From NCBI GenBank assembly GCA_002633025.1, contig NMRB01000126.1, positions 307,991-371,990 of the forward strand: a DNA stretch of 64,000 nt. Reading direction: 5' to 3'. Below, one piece after another: positions 21,148 through 31,456 of the stretch; position 1 is the stretch's first letter, and each line of letters starts with the position of its first letter. Origin of the DNA: Notospermus geniculatus. Its lineage: Eukaryota > Nemertea > Pilidiophora > Heteronemertea > Lineidae. The position numbers were made by a program, and so were the translations under genes. Under the pieces are notes generated by a model. The model ran no database searches. It worked only from the letters and a program-made list of their open reading frames with translations, and had not been told where the DNA came from.

Positions 21148-23571
21148 TTAACGGTGCCATGGACGGGTTCTTTGGATCACTCACCCAGAAGTTCACCCTT
21201 TTGGACAATTCAGGACGTTCATTAGTTTTCACATTACCAAGAGTTAAAGTGGAACTGTGACCATGCAACCCAATATCATTCGCAAACGATTCTTGAATTA
21301 ATGTGGCCTGACTGCCGGAATCAAGCAAGGCAAAGGTGTCGACCACTCTACCGTTGGGCGCATGTATTCGCACCGGCAAAGTTTGCAAGTGAACTTTGTC
21401 ATTATGCACTGCCACACCAACTCCTAGACTTTGGCCTGAACTAGCACCAGCAGAACTACTGGCCTGCGCCGGTAGAAAGGCGTGGTGTAAGAGTGCAGAA
21501 TGACGCCGTCCACAACCATTCACGGTACATTTATACTTGGAAGTACAATCAGCTGACCTATGTCTCTTTCGGCAACACACGTAGCACCTGCCCTGCGATC
21601 TCACCCAATTCAAACGTTCAGCGGGTGTTTTTCCAGAAAAATTGCCACATTCTGATAGGAAATGATCTCCATTACAGAAGTAACATTCCTTGGTGCCTTT
21701 GGTAACAGTGGACAAAGTCGAGTGCCTAACGGAGCTAGACTTGCTAGAGCTAGACTTATTGCTACTAGCCTTATTGGATTTCATCTGTCCGGACTCATGC
21801 TCTAACTTTAGTCCACCACCAAATCGCAAGGCTTGTTCCTTCTTGGTCACCCATGAATCAAACAACTGAACAGTAGGACTTCCGCCATGCTTAACGATGT
21901 AACTTCCCCACGATTCTCGCATGTTCATAGGCAGTTTACTCACAAGATCAGTCAGAAGACCCATCGCATTCAAGTCGGCAGAATATCCCATAGTACCAAA
22001 TATCTGAACAATCTGTGCTACCCTAGTTGCAAAACTCCCAAATTCACGTGAGTTTTTAACCTGTGGCCAGTCTCTAATTTTCTTAACAAAGGCCTCTACA
22101 ACTAACGCAGGGTTACCATATCGGGTTTGCAGTTCTTTCATAGCATTAGAGTATTTCGAACCATCAAGCAAAAGACCGTTAAAGTTAAAAGTTAAAGTTT
22201 GGGTTTATAGTCTGATATCAACAACGGTAGAGGTGTCATCCGACTTCACACTTTAACCCCAGTAACTTGCTAGAGCTAGACTTATTGCTACTAGCCTTAT
22301 TGGATTTCGTCTGTCCGGACTCATGCTCTAACTTTAGTCCACCACCAAATCGCAAGACTTGTTCTTTCTTGGTCACCCATGAATCAAACAACTGAACAGT
22401 AGGACTTCCACCATGCTTAACGATGTAACTTCCCCACGATTCACGCATGTTCATAGGCAGTTTACTCACAAGATCAGTCAAAAGACCCATCGCATTCAAG
22501 TCGGCAGAATATCCCATAGCACCAAATATCTGAACAATCTGTGCTACCCTAGTTGCAAAACTCCCAAATTCACCAGAGTTTTTAACCTGTGGCCAATCTC
22601 TAATTTTCTTAACAAAGGCTTCTACAACTAACGCCGGGTTACCATATCGGGTTTGAAGTTCTTTCATAGCATTAGAGTATTTCGAACCATCAAGCAAAAT
22701 ACCGTAAATTTGACTCTTCGGTCCATCTCCCAAGAAGGTCTTCAAGTACCCCATTTTCTGCGAGGAGGTCAAAGAAGGGTTGTCATGCACAAGGTTCCTA
22801 AAGTTAAGAGACCATTCCGGCCATTCTGCCGGGTCACCATGAAAGGTCGCGACATGAAACTTAGGTAAACCTTGAAAACTACTGGGAGCTGGGCCGAACG
22901 TAAGACCATATCCAAATCTAGATGCAGGAGTGGATGAAGCTAATGGCAATGGCAATTGCCCATCGGGTAGTTCGTCTATCCAAGTAGTTACACGGGCATT
23001 CAAGAGACCATTCCGGCCATTCTGCCGGGTCACCATGAAAGGTTGCCACATGAAACTTAGGTAAACCTTGAAAACTACTGGGAGCTGGGCCGAACGCAAG
23101 ACCATGTCCAAATCTAGATGCAGGAGTGGATGAAGCTACTGGCAATGGCAATTGCCCATCGGGTAGTTCGTCTATCCACGTAGTTACACGGGCATTCAAA
23201 TCTAGATCTTGAGTGGGTTTCGATGTACTCTTAACAGGTTGTTTAGGTCTAACAGACTTAGGAACGTCCGGTTGATTATGATCAGGTTGTTTAGGTTTCA
23301 GTTCAGCTTTAAGCTCTTCAAAGGCAGTCACAGTTTTCTGGAGTTCTTTATCTAATCGTTCTTTAGTAACCTTTGTTTGCATTTTGCCGAGAGACTTCTC
23401 GACCTCCTTAATGTCGTCTTCGACCTTGGAGAGTTCTAGCTGCGCGGCCAAAACCTCTTGCTCAAGAGTCTCCTTATAGGATTTGGATCTTGTTTTCGGA
23501 GGCATGCCAGGCGGAGTATATCTATCAGGTGGCTTACTAATTCGTCCTGCTCTGGTGGTGTACATGGACAA
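21148..23571 (-). pseudogene. Truncated, internally duplicated BEL/Pao gag-protease
   Basis: The first frame (23571 downwards) starts with a coiled-coil-rich region (EQEVLAAQLELSKVEDDIKE) and a gag segment containing FHGDPAEWPEWSL. That segment appears twice (about 23.2-23.0 kb and 23.0-22.8 kb). The following gag part, from LDGSKYSNAMKELQTRYGN to a Ser/Lys-rich linker, also appears twice (about 22.70-22.26 and 22.17-21.75 kb). After the second copy come two zinc knuckle-like motifs (CYFCNGDHFLSEC, then CYVCCRKRHRSADC, about 21.69-21.54 kb) and a retropepsin active site (ALLDSGSQA, about 21.33-21.30 kb). The order fits BEL/Pao gag-pol. Reverse transcriptase, RNase H and integrase are absent: homology stops at 21148 exactly where the GPCR frame begins. 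Confidence 0.85.
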
Positions 23572-24100
23572 GGAAAATGTAACTTACAGTTTGTCCTGGA
23601 CTCTTGTTCCGGTTTCCGGCGTCTACCTGGGTCTGAAGATTCATTCACGGGATTCGTTCACGTTGTTGAGGAAAGGAAGACGATTCGTATATTCGATATA
23701 ACATTTATTAGACATCACATCACATCACATCACTAGGACACCGACATCAACGCACAACGCACAAGTGAACTGTAACGAGAATTACAAACGATTATATACA
23801 AATTACCGGTAATACAAATACAAAAACGACTCATCAGGGGAAGACGGGAGGAATCTTAAGGTGACTTAAAGAATCTTAAGGATCTTAAGGAAACTCGGGA
23901 AATACGTGAAAAGGCGACATTAAAAGACTATACTAACCGAATTTGCCCATTCTAACAAACGTGGCAGGACCACCACACCACCCAGGAGACCGGAACAAGA
24001 GTGCCGAAACGGCGAAGCGGCCTACTATTTAAGCAGAAATGTTACAAAAGAGAAAGTGGTGCGCAACGAAGTTACCACAACCATGGACGCAATTGACCGA
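23572..24100 (-). promoter_or_regulatory. LTR-like leader of the BEL/Pao fragment
   Basis: Upstream of gag on the minus strand, a TATA-like CTTAAATA (24026-24033) is followed about 320 bases later by an AATAAA hexamer (complement of 23704-23709). This arrangement is expected for an LTR promoter and polyadenylation site. A short CATCA repeat lies at 23713-23733. No second LTR was seen, so the exact LTR ends and primer-binding site are not assigned. Confidence 0.45.
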
Positions 24101-24201
24101 TTTTGAACCGTGGCCACGGGTTTTTCCAAGAATCAAAGGCGCTCACCGCTGTGACAAATTCGTGGAATTCCAATAAATAGATTCGTAAATTCTAATTCTG
24201 A

Positions 24202-24621
24202 ACACAGAGGCTCGCACGTCTTCGTCGCGCGATCGAACAATTGCAAAGATGGGGGAATCCTTACACGATATGCGGTAGTAGCAGCAATAGTAAAACGCCA
24301 CGGACGGGAATAACGCGTGAACAGTCATTAGTACTGTATGAAAAACACGTGAAAGCAAATCTAATGGAATATCTCGACAAATTTGACGACGAAGACGGCA
24401 CGTCATCGACTAACGGTATTATCCTCGGCTGTTGGTGTAAACCTTTACCTTGCCACGGCGATATCTTGCTCCGTCTTTGCCGCGACCGGCGCCGACAGCG
24501 CGGCCGCTACTACGAGGAGGAGCAGGAGGAGGAGCAGGAGGCGGCCAAGATGGAACGCCGGGCGAAAAAAGGGAGAAATGTGCACGTGATAAGCCCCGTG
24601 TCCTCTATTATACATCCATAA
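24202..24621 (+). CDS. DUF4326-family protein, probably frameshifted at its start
   Basis: The frame contains the family's two hallmarks: an N-terminal WGNPYTI and, after a TREQSL-like helix (ITREQSLVLYEKHV), the core LGCWCKPLPCHGDIL (about 24423-24470). A Glu/Arg-rich tail follows. DUF4326 is found in phages and large DNA viruses; its biochemical role is not established. There is no ATG in frame before WGNP, and the residues that normally precede it (a strand like HVFVARS) are readable just upstream in a different frame. A one-base indel near 24246 is therefore likely. It is the first Polinton-type gene right of the foreign insert and lies 5' of the polymerase in the same orientation. Confidence 0.75.
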   Translation, partial: TQRLARLRRAIEQLQRWGNPYTICGSSSNSKTPRTGITREQSLVLYEKHVKANLMEYLDKFDDEDGTSSTNGIILGCWCKPLPCHGDILLRLCRDRRRQRGRYYEEEQEEEQEAAKMERRAKKGRNVHVISPVSSIIHP

Positions 24622-24676
24622 TACTCGGCGCGCTCCCAGCCAGCCAGCCAGCCCGCCACCCACTTCGTCCAGCAAC

Positions 24677-24870
24677 TTAAAGGAGTTAGACGCCGAAGTT
24701 GTAAACACATGACTCACTTGATCTCTATCCACGCGACGCCTGCAGTGCTGCCCCCTATTGCCGGTGATATGTACTGACGCGAATATCGTGAGTGAGTTGC
24801 ATTGGACCGGGTGACCAACCTTGTAAACAAACCAGCTTGTTAATACAACTTCGGCGTCTAACTCCTTTAA
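24677..24870 (+). mobile_element. MITE family C, copy 1 (TTAA duplication)
   Basis: The unit is 194 bases, beginning TTAAAGGAGTTAGACG and ending CGTCTAACTCCTTTAA, with terminal repeats of about 27 bases. TTAA at both ends fits a piggyBac-type target duplication. The same element, longer, is at 34476-34722 in the same orientation. Both lie in intergenic gaps of the Polinton. Confidence 0.9.
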
Positions 24871-25097
24871 AAATAAGGCCGAAACGATGACAATGCCATC
24901 TAACGTTTGATACAAGTAATGAATTTAGCAGCAGCAGCAGCACTTATACATACACTCGCACGCACGTCGAAAGGAACCGGAGAAGACGATGTCGACGCCA
25001 TCTATCGTTTAATACAGGTACTGGATTGGTTTTTAATTTGGCAACGCACAGGCATTATTAATGGGTGCTGCGGCTTTGTCTTCGGGTCGTATTTATA

Positions 25098-28000
25098 ATG
25101 GATTTGAAACGCGAATTCGACGAGGGATTAGCACGCGAATGGACTTATACGAACATTCGTCAAGGCCACGATTTAAACTATTTCCTAAACAGAGAAGCCA
25201 AACGGCTTTTAACGCGACAATTGAAAAACGCATTTCGGCGAGATGAGGACAGCATCAGCGGCGCCACTACTACCACCACGAGCAACGCAAAAGCGTTCAA
25301 GTATCATTTCGAAGTTCGAGTAGAATTTTCCAAACTGGTCGATATTACCGATACTGCTGCTACTCCTAGCAGCGCTAGTACCGGTACGCCGAAGACGACG
25401 ATCTACGAAAAACGGCTGAGTCAACCGTGGTTCACGACAAGCACGAAACAACTGTATTACGAAAAACAAATCGAACCTCTCTTACAATTGGATTTCCGTG
25501 AAATTCTCTCCAAATTAGACGCTTACGTACACCAAGGTTCGGGTTGGATTTTTGAACGGGTTCTCGAGTTGAGATTAACGGTGGCGCGATTCGTGCCGTT
25601 ATCGGGTGGAAGTTGATCGCACCCGGCCCTACCGGAAGCCGTACGCAAAAAACGGGCCTGTTTACACACGAATGCGGACTACGAACCGCATGGGGGCGAT
25701 GATAAATGCTTCTTGTACTGCATCGCCATGCACATGAAACGACACGATATCGACCAGTCTGAGGAGCGTGCGGATTGTCGTTCACCGGCGACGACGAGCA
25801 GAACGCAATGTCAACGGCGTCCACTGCAAGTGAATCCCAGAGTGAATTTACGTCTATGGGAACGAAAAACGCCAATGGACACGAGCAATTTGACGTATCC
25901 GACGTCGTTGACGAGTATCCCGTTGTTCGAAAAACGAAACGGTCTAGCCATTAACGTTTACCGTTGGTTAGACAATCAGGACGGCGGCAACAATCTACAA
26001 GTATTACATTTGACCAAAAATCTCACCGACAACACACCTGAATGGAATATCGTCGATTTGCTATACGAGCGGGAGCATTTCTATCTCATTACCGACTTGA
26101 GCCGTCTCGTAGGCAATGTGAAAAATAGACGTCACGGCAAAAAATACGTTTGCCGTTCCTGTCTCAGCATCTACCCGACAGAAGACCAGTTGAAAGTTCA
26201 CTATCGGGCTTGCCTCAACGATGGACAAGTGTACAAGATACCCTCGCCCGGATCGACTCACAGTCGCTTGTGTTTCAAAAACTTCCAAGCCATGGTGGCG
26301 AAACGACACGTGGTCTACTACGATTTCGAATGTCTCCTCGAGCCGGATCCACATCATCCTAATGTCGTGAAACACATACCCATTGCCGTGGCCGGAATAC
26401 GATTGTGCATTAATCGCGCTTACGATTCGGATCTGTTCAGTTACGTGGGACGCGATTGCGTTCGGGTGTTTCTCGATTGGTTGTCGACGCAATACGATCA
26501 AGCGTGCATTATCGACGTGAATTACACGCGCGATAAGGTGGCCGATATCAGCCAAGAAGAATTCGAAGCATTCGAATGCTGTCGTCGATGTCAAATGTGC
26601 GGTGCGACCTTCACACGCGAAACGGGCAAATGCCTCGATCATTGTCACATGACGGGACGCTACCGTTACGCTCTGTGCCAAAGGTGTAATTTAACGTACG
26701 CTAGCGAGAGGGAGACACTGTTGTACTGTTTAGCGCACAACGCTTCCAAGTACGATCAACATTTGTTCGTCGAGGAGTTAGCCAAACACCAAAGCCGAAA
26801 CGGCGATGCGGAGAAATTGCGAATTTTGCCGAAAAACAGCGAACATTTCCGAAGTCTACAAAACGATACTTGGGTCTTTCTCGACACGTACGCCTTTCTC
26901 AATTCGTCCCTGGCCAATCTGGTCGAGTCGATGAAAAGCCAGAATAGCACGCTGGCGAATGAAGCGCCATCTTGCCAACACGATGGTAATCATCATGACC
27001 AACAGTCGCCACACAATGACATTTTATTTCCGCGAATGTTCACCTACCTGGTAGGCGAATGTCGCGAGAAATACGATATGATGTTAAGAAAAGGTGTGTT
27101 CTGCTACGATTTTCTCGACGCCGAAGAGAAATTACACGCCTGCAAGGAATTGCCCGCACAGGAGGCGTTCTTCGACTCGTTGAAAAATGAAGCCGTAAGC
27201 GCAGACGATTATAGGCACGCCCAAATGGTTTGGAACGTCATGGGTTGCCGTACGCTCCGAGATTATCTGCTAATCTATTTGCAAAGCGACGTTCTCTTGC
27301 TGGCCGATTGTTTCGAAGGATTTCGCGCTATGAGCATGAATCATTTTCAATTGGATCCGGTGAAATTTCTCTCTACACCGCACATGGCTTTCAACGCCAT
27401 GTTGAAAATGACCGGTGTCAATTTGGATCTGATCACGGACATGGACCAATATTTTTTCGTCAAAAGCGGAATGCGAGGCGGTGTTAGCAGTATCATGCTC
27501 AGGCAAGCCAGTGTGAACGCACCGGAAACCGCGACGCCGGAAACGCCGTACGCAACCGATTGTCCCCGGCAAGAAATTCTACCTTTAGATGCCACGAATC
27601 TGTACGGCTACGCCCTCAGTCAAAAACTGCCCACGGGAAATTTCCGTTGGATTTCCATCCGCGATGGCGACGGCCATTTTGATCCGAGGAAGTTGCGGCC
27701 AGATGGCGACACGGGCTACATCCTCGAAGTGGATTTAGACTATCCGAGCCATTTACACGACGCGCACAATTGCTACCCCTTGGCAGCGGAACGCATCAGC
27801 GTTCCGCCGAACGAATGGAGCCCGTACATGCATTATTTAGCCTCGAAATTGATGGACAATTCGCAAATCAGAAGCGCGGCCAGTACGGAGAAACTCATTC
27901 CGCATTTGGGTCCGCGTAAACACTACATCGTGTATCACGCGAACCTACTGTACTACCTGCAATTGGGTATGGTGTTGAGGAAAACGCATCGCGTTTTAGC

Positions 28001-28883
28001 GTTTGATCAGAGCGCTTGGATGAAAGAATTCATCACTTTCAATACTGTGCAAAGACAACAGGCTGCGCCGACATTCGAATCGGACTTTTGGAAGTTGATG
28101 TCGAACGCTTGCTTCGGAAAACTGCTCGAAGACAACACGAAACACGTCAATATGACCCTGGTCATGGAGCAAAAGCGATTCTTGCAAAAAACCACCAAGC
28201 CCAACTACAAGTGTACGACCATCTACAATAAATCGCTCGCCGGCGTACAGATGAAGCCCAAATCCATCCTGTTGAATAAACCCGTGGCCGCCGGCATGGT
28301 TTGCCTCGAAGTCAGCAAACTTCACATGTATAAAATGCATTATTCTTGTATCAAATATCTGTACGGCGACGATTGCGAACTGATCATGACCGATACGGAG
28401 AGTTTGGTGTACGCGGTGCATCATCGCACCGATGTGGATCTGATGGCGAACAAACGCTATTTCGATCTGTCCAACTACCCGAAAGATTCGCCGGTGTACG
28501 ACGCGACAAATCACAAAATCCGCGGCACATTCAAACGTGAGCACGCCTCGGATCCCATCGTGGCATTCGTCGGACTTCGCGCCAAAATGTACTGCACACG
28601 CCACCTGTCGGAAGTAACGCGAAAGAAAGGGAAAGGACTACCGCGTTCGGCCATGCGCGGTATCACGTTCGAGGATTACGAGGCCGCGTTGAAAGCCGAC
28701 ATCGACGAGACGAAAAGGAAATGTTCCTACAAGACGATTCGATCGAAACGCCAATGTTTACGTACTGTACAAGAGGAGAAATTAGCTCTGTCCCCATTCG
28801 ACAACAAGCGATGGCTGTGCTCGGATGGCATTCACACCTTGGCTTTCGGACATTACAAAACCAAGACTACTTATACCGAGTAA
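25098..28883 (+). pseudogene. polB: Polinton protein-primed family B DNA polymerase, one in-frame stop
   Basis: The frame from ATG 25098 runs 1261 codons but is interrupted by one TGA (25614-25616); the polymerase continues in the same frame. Before the stop is the N-terminal domain (TYTNIRQGHDLNYFLNREAK). After it come a CCHH-like zinc motif (KYVCRSCLSIYP), exonuclease motif I (YYDFECLLEP), an embedded endonuclease-VII-like zinc site (CQMCGATF ... LDHCHMTGRYR ... LCQRCN), Exo II (HNASKYDQHLF) and Exo III (YLQSDVLLLAD). Polymerase motifs follow: A (LDATNLYGYALSQKLP), B (SNACFGKLLEDN) and C (MTDTESLVY). Motif C has Glu where the family usually has Asp (DTD). It would replicate the element from a protein primer. 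Length and motif order are normal for Polintons. Confidence 0.93.
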
Positions 28884-29264
28884 AACGAATGAGTCGCACC
28901 ATATCATTAAAGCCACACTGTATTGAATTTAAGATCATCGCTAAAGGTGCCCGATACTACTTGTAACAAGAACCAATTTGACCCCGCCTAGTTTTCAGCG
29001 CATTGCCGGGGGACAAAAAACTCGTCGGAAGGCGGACCCCCTGTATGCATCTTTTGCAAACGCGAGAGGATGTGTAAGCACTTTGTTCGTTCCGCGAATT
29101 CAATACGGTGAGGCTTTAAGTGTGTGTCATTGGGACGCAAAACGGCTGAATCGTCCATGTGATGCCGAACATAGTATAGTCGTGGGAGCAGTACACATCT
29201 CGTACGACGCGTCAGACTGCTGCGACATTCGGATGTCGGTGACGTCATCGACTCAAGCTTACTC
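28884..29264. other. Gap after the polymerase gene
   Basis: Open frames exist on both strands but none looks clearly coding. The sequence is CpG-rich and could contain the promoter of the next gene. Confidence 0.4.
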
Positions 29265-29879
29265 ATGGCTTCTACGAGCGATTATTACGACTGCATCAGT
29301 TTTCCCGAAAGCAGGTCGACTACAACTGATACATGAGCTGGACAAGACTCGCAACAACAGCAAAAACGTCGCATTCGCGTCGAGATTACGCCGAGAATCA
29401 GCGTCGATGTGATGCGTTTCAAAGGACAAACCTGGTATCACGTACATCACCAAAAGAACAAGCAAAAATTTATTAGCCTGATCGGCGAAGACATCGAGCT
29501 ATTCGTCCGTAAAGTACCCGACTTGAAGAAAGCCGCCTATACGCTATTCAAAAACGCCTCTACAACGAGCAGCGGTGACGTCATCGAAGATGGAGGCGCG
29601 GATGAAACGAGGAGACGCGGACGACCCGCGTCAACGGTCAAAGGAAGACGTGGCGACCGAGACACTGAAGGAGACGACGTCTATAATTGTCAACAGCGAC
29701 GCCCACCACCACAGCGACCAACCGCGCCGAGACGTCAACGATCGCGAGCCGGCAATGACGTCGACTACACCACCAGCACAACCTCATACCAGGGTTCAAC
29801 GCGAACGAAGAAATTTCGTGGCGGCAGCGCCACCACCGGCAAAAATGGCGACTCCAGCAACAGACCAACAAGCCGATGA
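29265..29879 (+). pseudogene. Unrecognised basic protein with an early in-frame TGA
   Basis: ATG 29265 begins MASTSDYYDCISFPES. After 23 codons a TGA (29334-29336) interrupts. The same frame continues with the best-looking domain (VEITPRISVDVMRFKGQT, YHVHHQKNKQKFISLIG, then VRKVPDLKKAAYTLFK), followed by a basic AT-hook-like tail (RRRGRPAS). I do not recognise the family. Its place between polymerase and kinase and its CpG-rich codons mark it as a Polinton gene. The tail region has three overlapping open frames, so further frameshifts may be present. Confidence 0.5.
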
Positions 29880-30406
29880 TGGAGGCGAATTCCGTGGTGG
29901 AGAAGACAGCTCCGACGGAGCTGATGAAACCGCCACGGACCAGCAAATGGAAACTGAAATTTGGTACTAAACGTCACCGAGATAATGTCACTAGTATTAA
30001 TCCTTCGCTTACGACCGATATGGAAAATGTACGATGTTCCTGTATTCTATGTTCGTGTATACGCGGTGGCGCACATCCCAGCAGACGCGGTGGACGTCAT
30101 ACACTAGCCGAGACAACAGCCGCAGACGCTACCGATGAATGGGACGGTACAACTACTACTGAACAACAACAACAACAACAACAAGATGGGGAAGAAAAAA
30201 TGCGGTCTTCACTCGAAGCCACACCAACGAAAATTCACAATGAACACTACCATGATGACGACGTCGTGGTCGAGATGGAAGACGCCACGAAATTGCCAAC
30301 GGGACGCGAAATGCGCTCGGAACAAAATCCTTTTAATGCCCATGTGAAGAATGCAGTATCAGAAGAAGATGACGACGAGAGAACTGTTCATGAAAAGAAC
30401 GTGTAG
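29876..30406 (+). CDS. Unrecognised frame overlapping the previous gene by four bases
   Basis: The start ATGATG overlaps the preceding stop (ATGA arrangement). It contains PPRTSKWKLKFGTKRHRDN, a Cys-rich stretch (VRCSCILCSC), a Gln run encoded by CAA repeats and an acidic tail. It may be a separate small protein or the frameshifted C-terminal part of the preceding gene. Composition favours real coding sequence, but the start is uncertain. Confidence 0.4.
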   Translation: MMEANSVVEKTAPTELMKPPRTSKWKLKFGTKRHRDNVTSINPSLTTDMENVRCSCILCSCIRGGAHPSRRGGRHTLAETTAADATDEWDGTTTTEQQQQQQQDGEEKMRSSLEATPTKIHNEHYHDDDVVVEMEDATKLPTGREMRSEQNPFNAHVKNAVSEEDDDERTVHEKNV

Positions 30407-30447
30407 TGGCTTCGCCTATAGTGTGGGGGTCAGAATAACATGTAAAT

Positions 30448-31301
30448 ATGAATCATCATGGAAGAAAAATTTACCTGTTCGCCATCGAAGGACTGATCGG
30501 TGCGGGGAAAACGACTTTTTTGAAAAAAAAACTGGAGCCATAGGTTATCGTATAGCCACCGCCGAAGACCATCTGCCATTCACGTTAGTCACCATAGAAG
30601 AATGCCTCGATCGATTCACCACATTCGGTAGGCACAACCCTCTTGACTTAGCCTATAAGGAACATAAGAATATAGCCCTAGCTCAACTGCATTTTATACG
30701 TAGTATCAATGAGACTTTCCGCGAACGTATGCGACCGTTATTAACACCACCACCACCACCACCACCACCAAAGAGAGTCCAAAAAACCAAGAATTTCGTC
30801 GTGGTCTTAGACAGAAGTCTCGTCTCCTCATTACCTTTCATCGATATGTATTACACGGATCGAGCGTTGACTAGTTTTGAACGCGATTTTCTCACGGAAT
30901 TCGCGTTGAAAAAAGCCAGTAAAACGATGGAAAAAACCGGATTAGAAACGCACGGTATCTACTTTTTAGACACGCCCATAGACGTTTGTTTACGTTGAAC
31001 CGAGAGAAGAGGGCGCGATTTTGAACAGGACGACGCCGTCAGCCATCGGTTCCAGAAAGCGCTTCAAGCGTACACTTATCAGCATTTGATTTGGTAGGAT
31101 GATTATTTCCGAGAACAGAAGAAAAAGAATCGAGTCAAGCGATCCTCGAGTCCGTCCATCGATGAATTTTTTCGTTTTGTCACATCCACCATCAAGGCAG
31201 AAGAACAGTGCCTGCTGCACGATGCGCCTGTCGTCAATGCGATGAGCCAATGGTCGTCGAGTAGTGATGGTCTAGACATGGAAAACGCAATATCTCAATA
31301 G
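30448..31301 (+). pseudogene. Deoxynucleoside kinase (dNK/TK2-like), frameshifted with two stops
   Basis: The frame at ATG 30448 opens with a classical P-loop (IEGLIGAGKTT) and ends at a TAG (30541-30543), just after an A-run at about 30520-30530. The rest of the kinase reads in another frame: ECLDRF, a proline run, VVLDRSLVSS (the DRS-type catalytic segment), and ALKKASKTMEK. The frame is then stopped by TGA (30996-30998), continues with a LID-like RRGRDFE, meets TAG (31095-31097), and ends at 31299-31301. Such kinases phosphorylate deoxynucleosides and feed DNA synthesis, which would support the polymerase encoded upstream. They are unusual as Polinton cargo. With three lesions this copy is not expected to make enzyme. 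Confidence 0.85.
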
Positions 31302-31456
31302 CGTTGTTGATGGTGACACTCGCATAAAGCAAAGGGGGATCAAAAAATGCTTTATTGTCCATGTGATAAGGAAAACTGGGACGTATTTTATGAGGCGCGA
31401 CGTCAGTCTCTTTCAACCATCGACGACACGCTAATTTAGCCATTAAAGTAATCACC

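Noticed and set aside
26061-26681. Long minus-strand frame inside the polymerase
   Set aside because: It is a shadow of the polymerase, whose motifs are unmistakable on the plus strand.
27996-28604. 202-codon minus-strand frame
   Set aside because: Antisense shadow of the polymerase palm region; no independent support.
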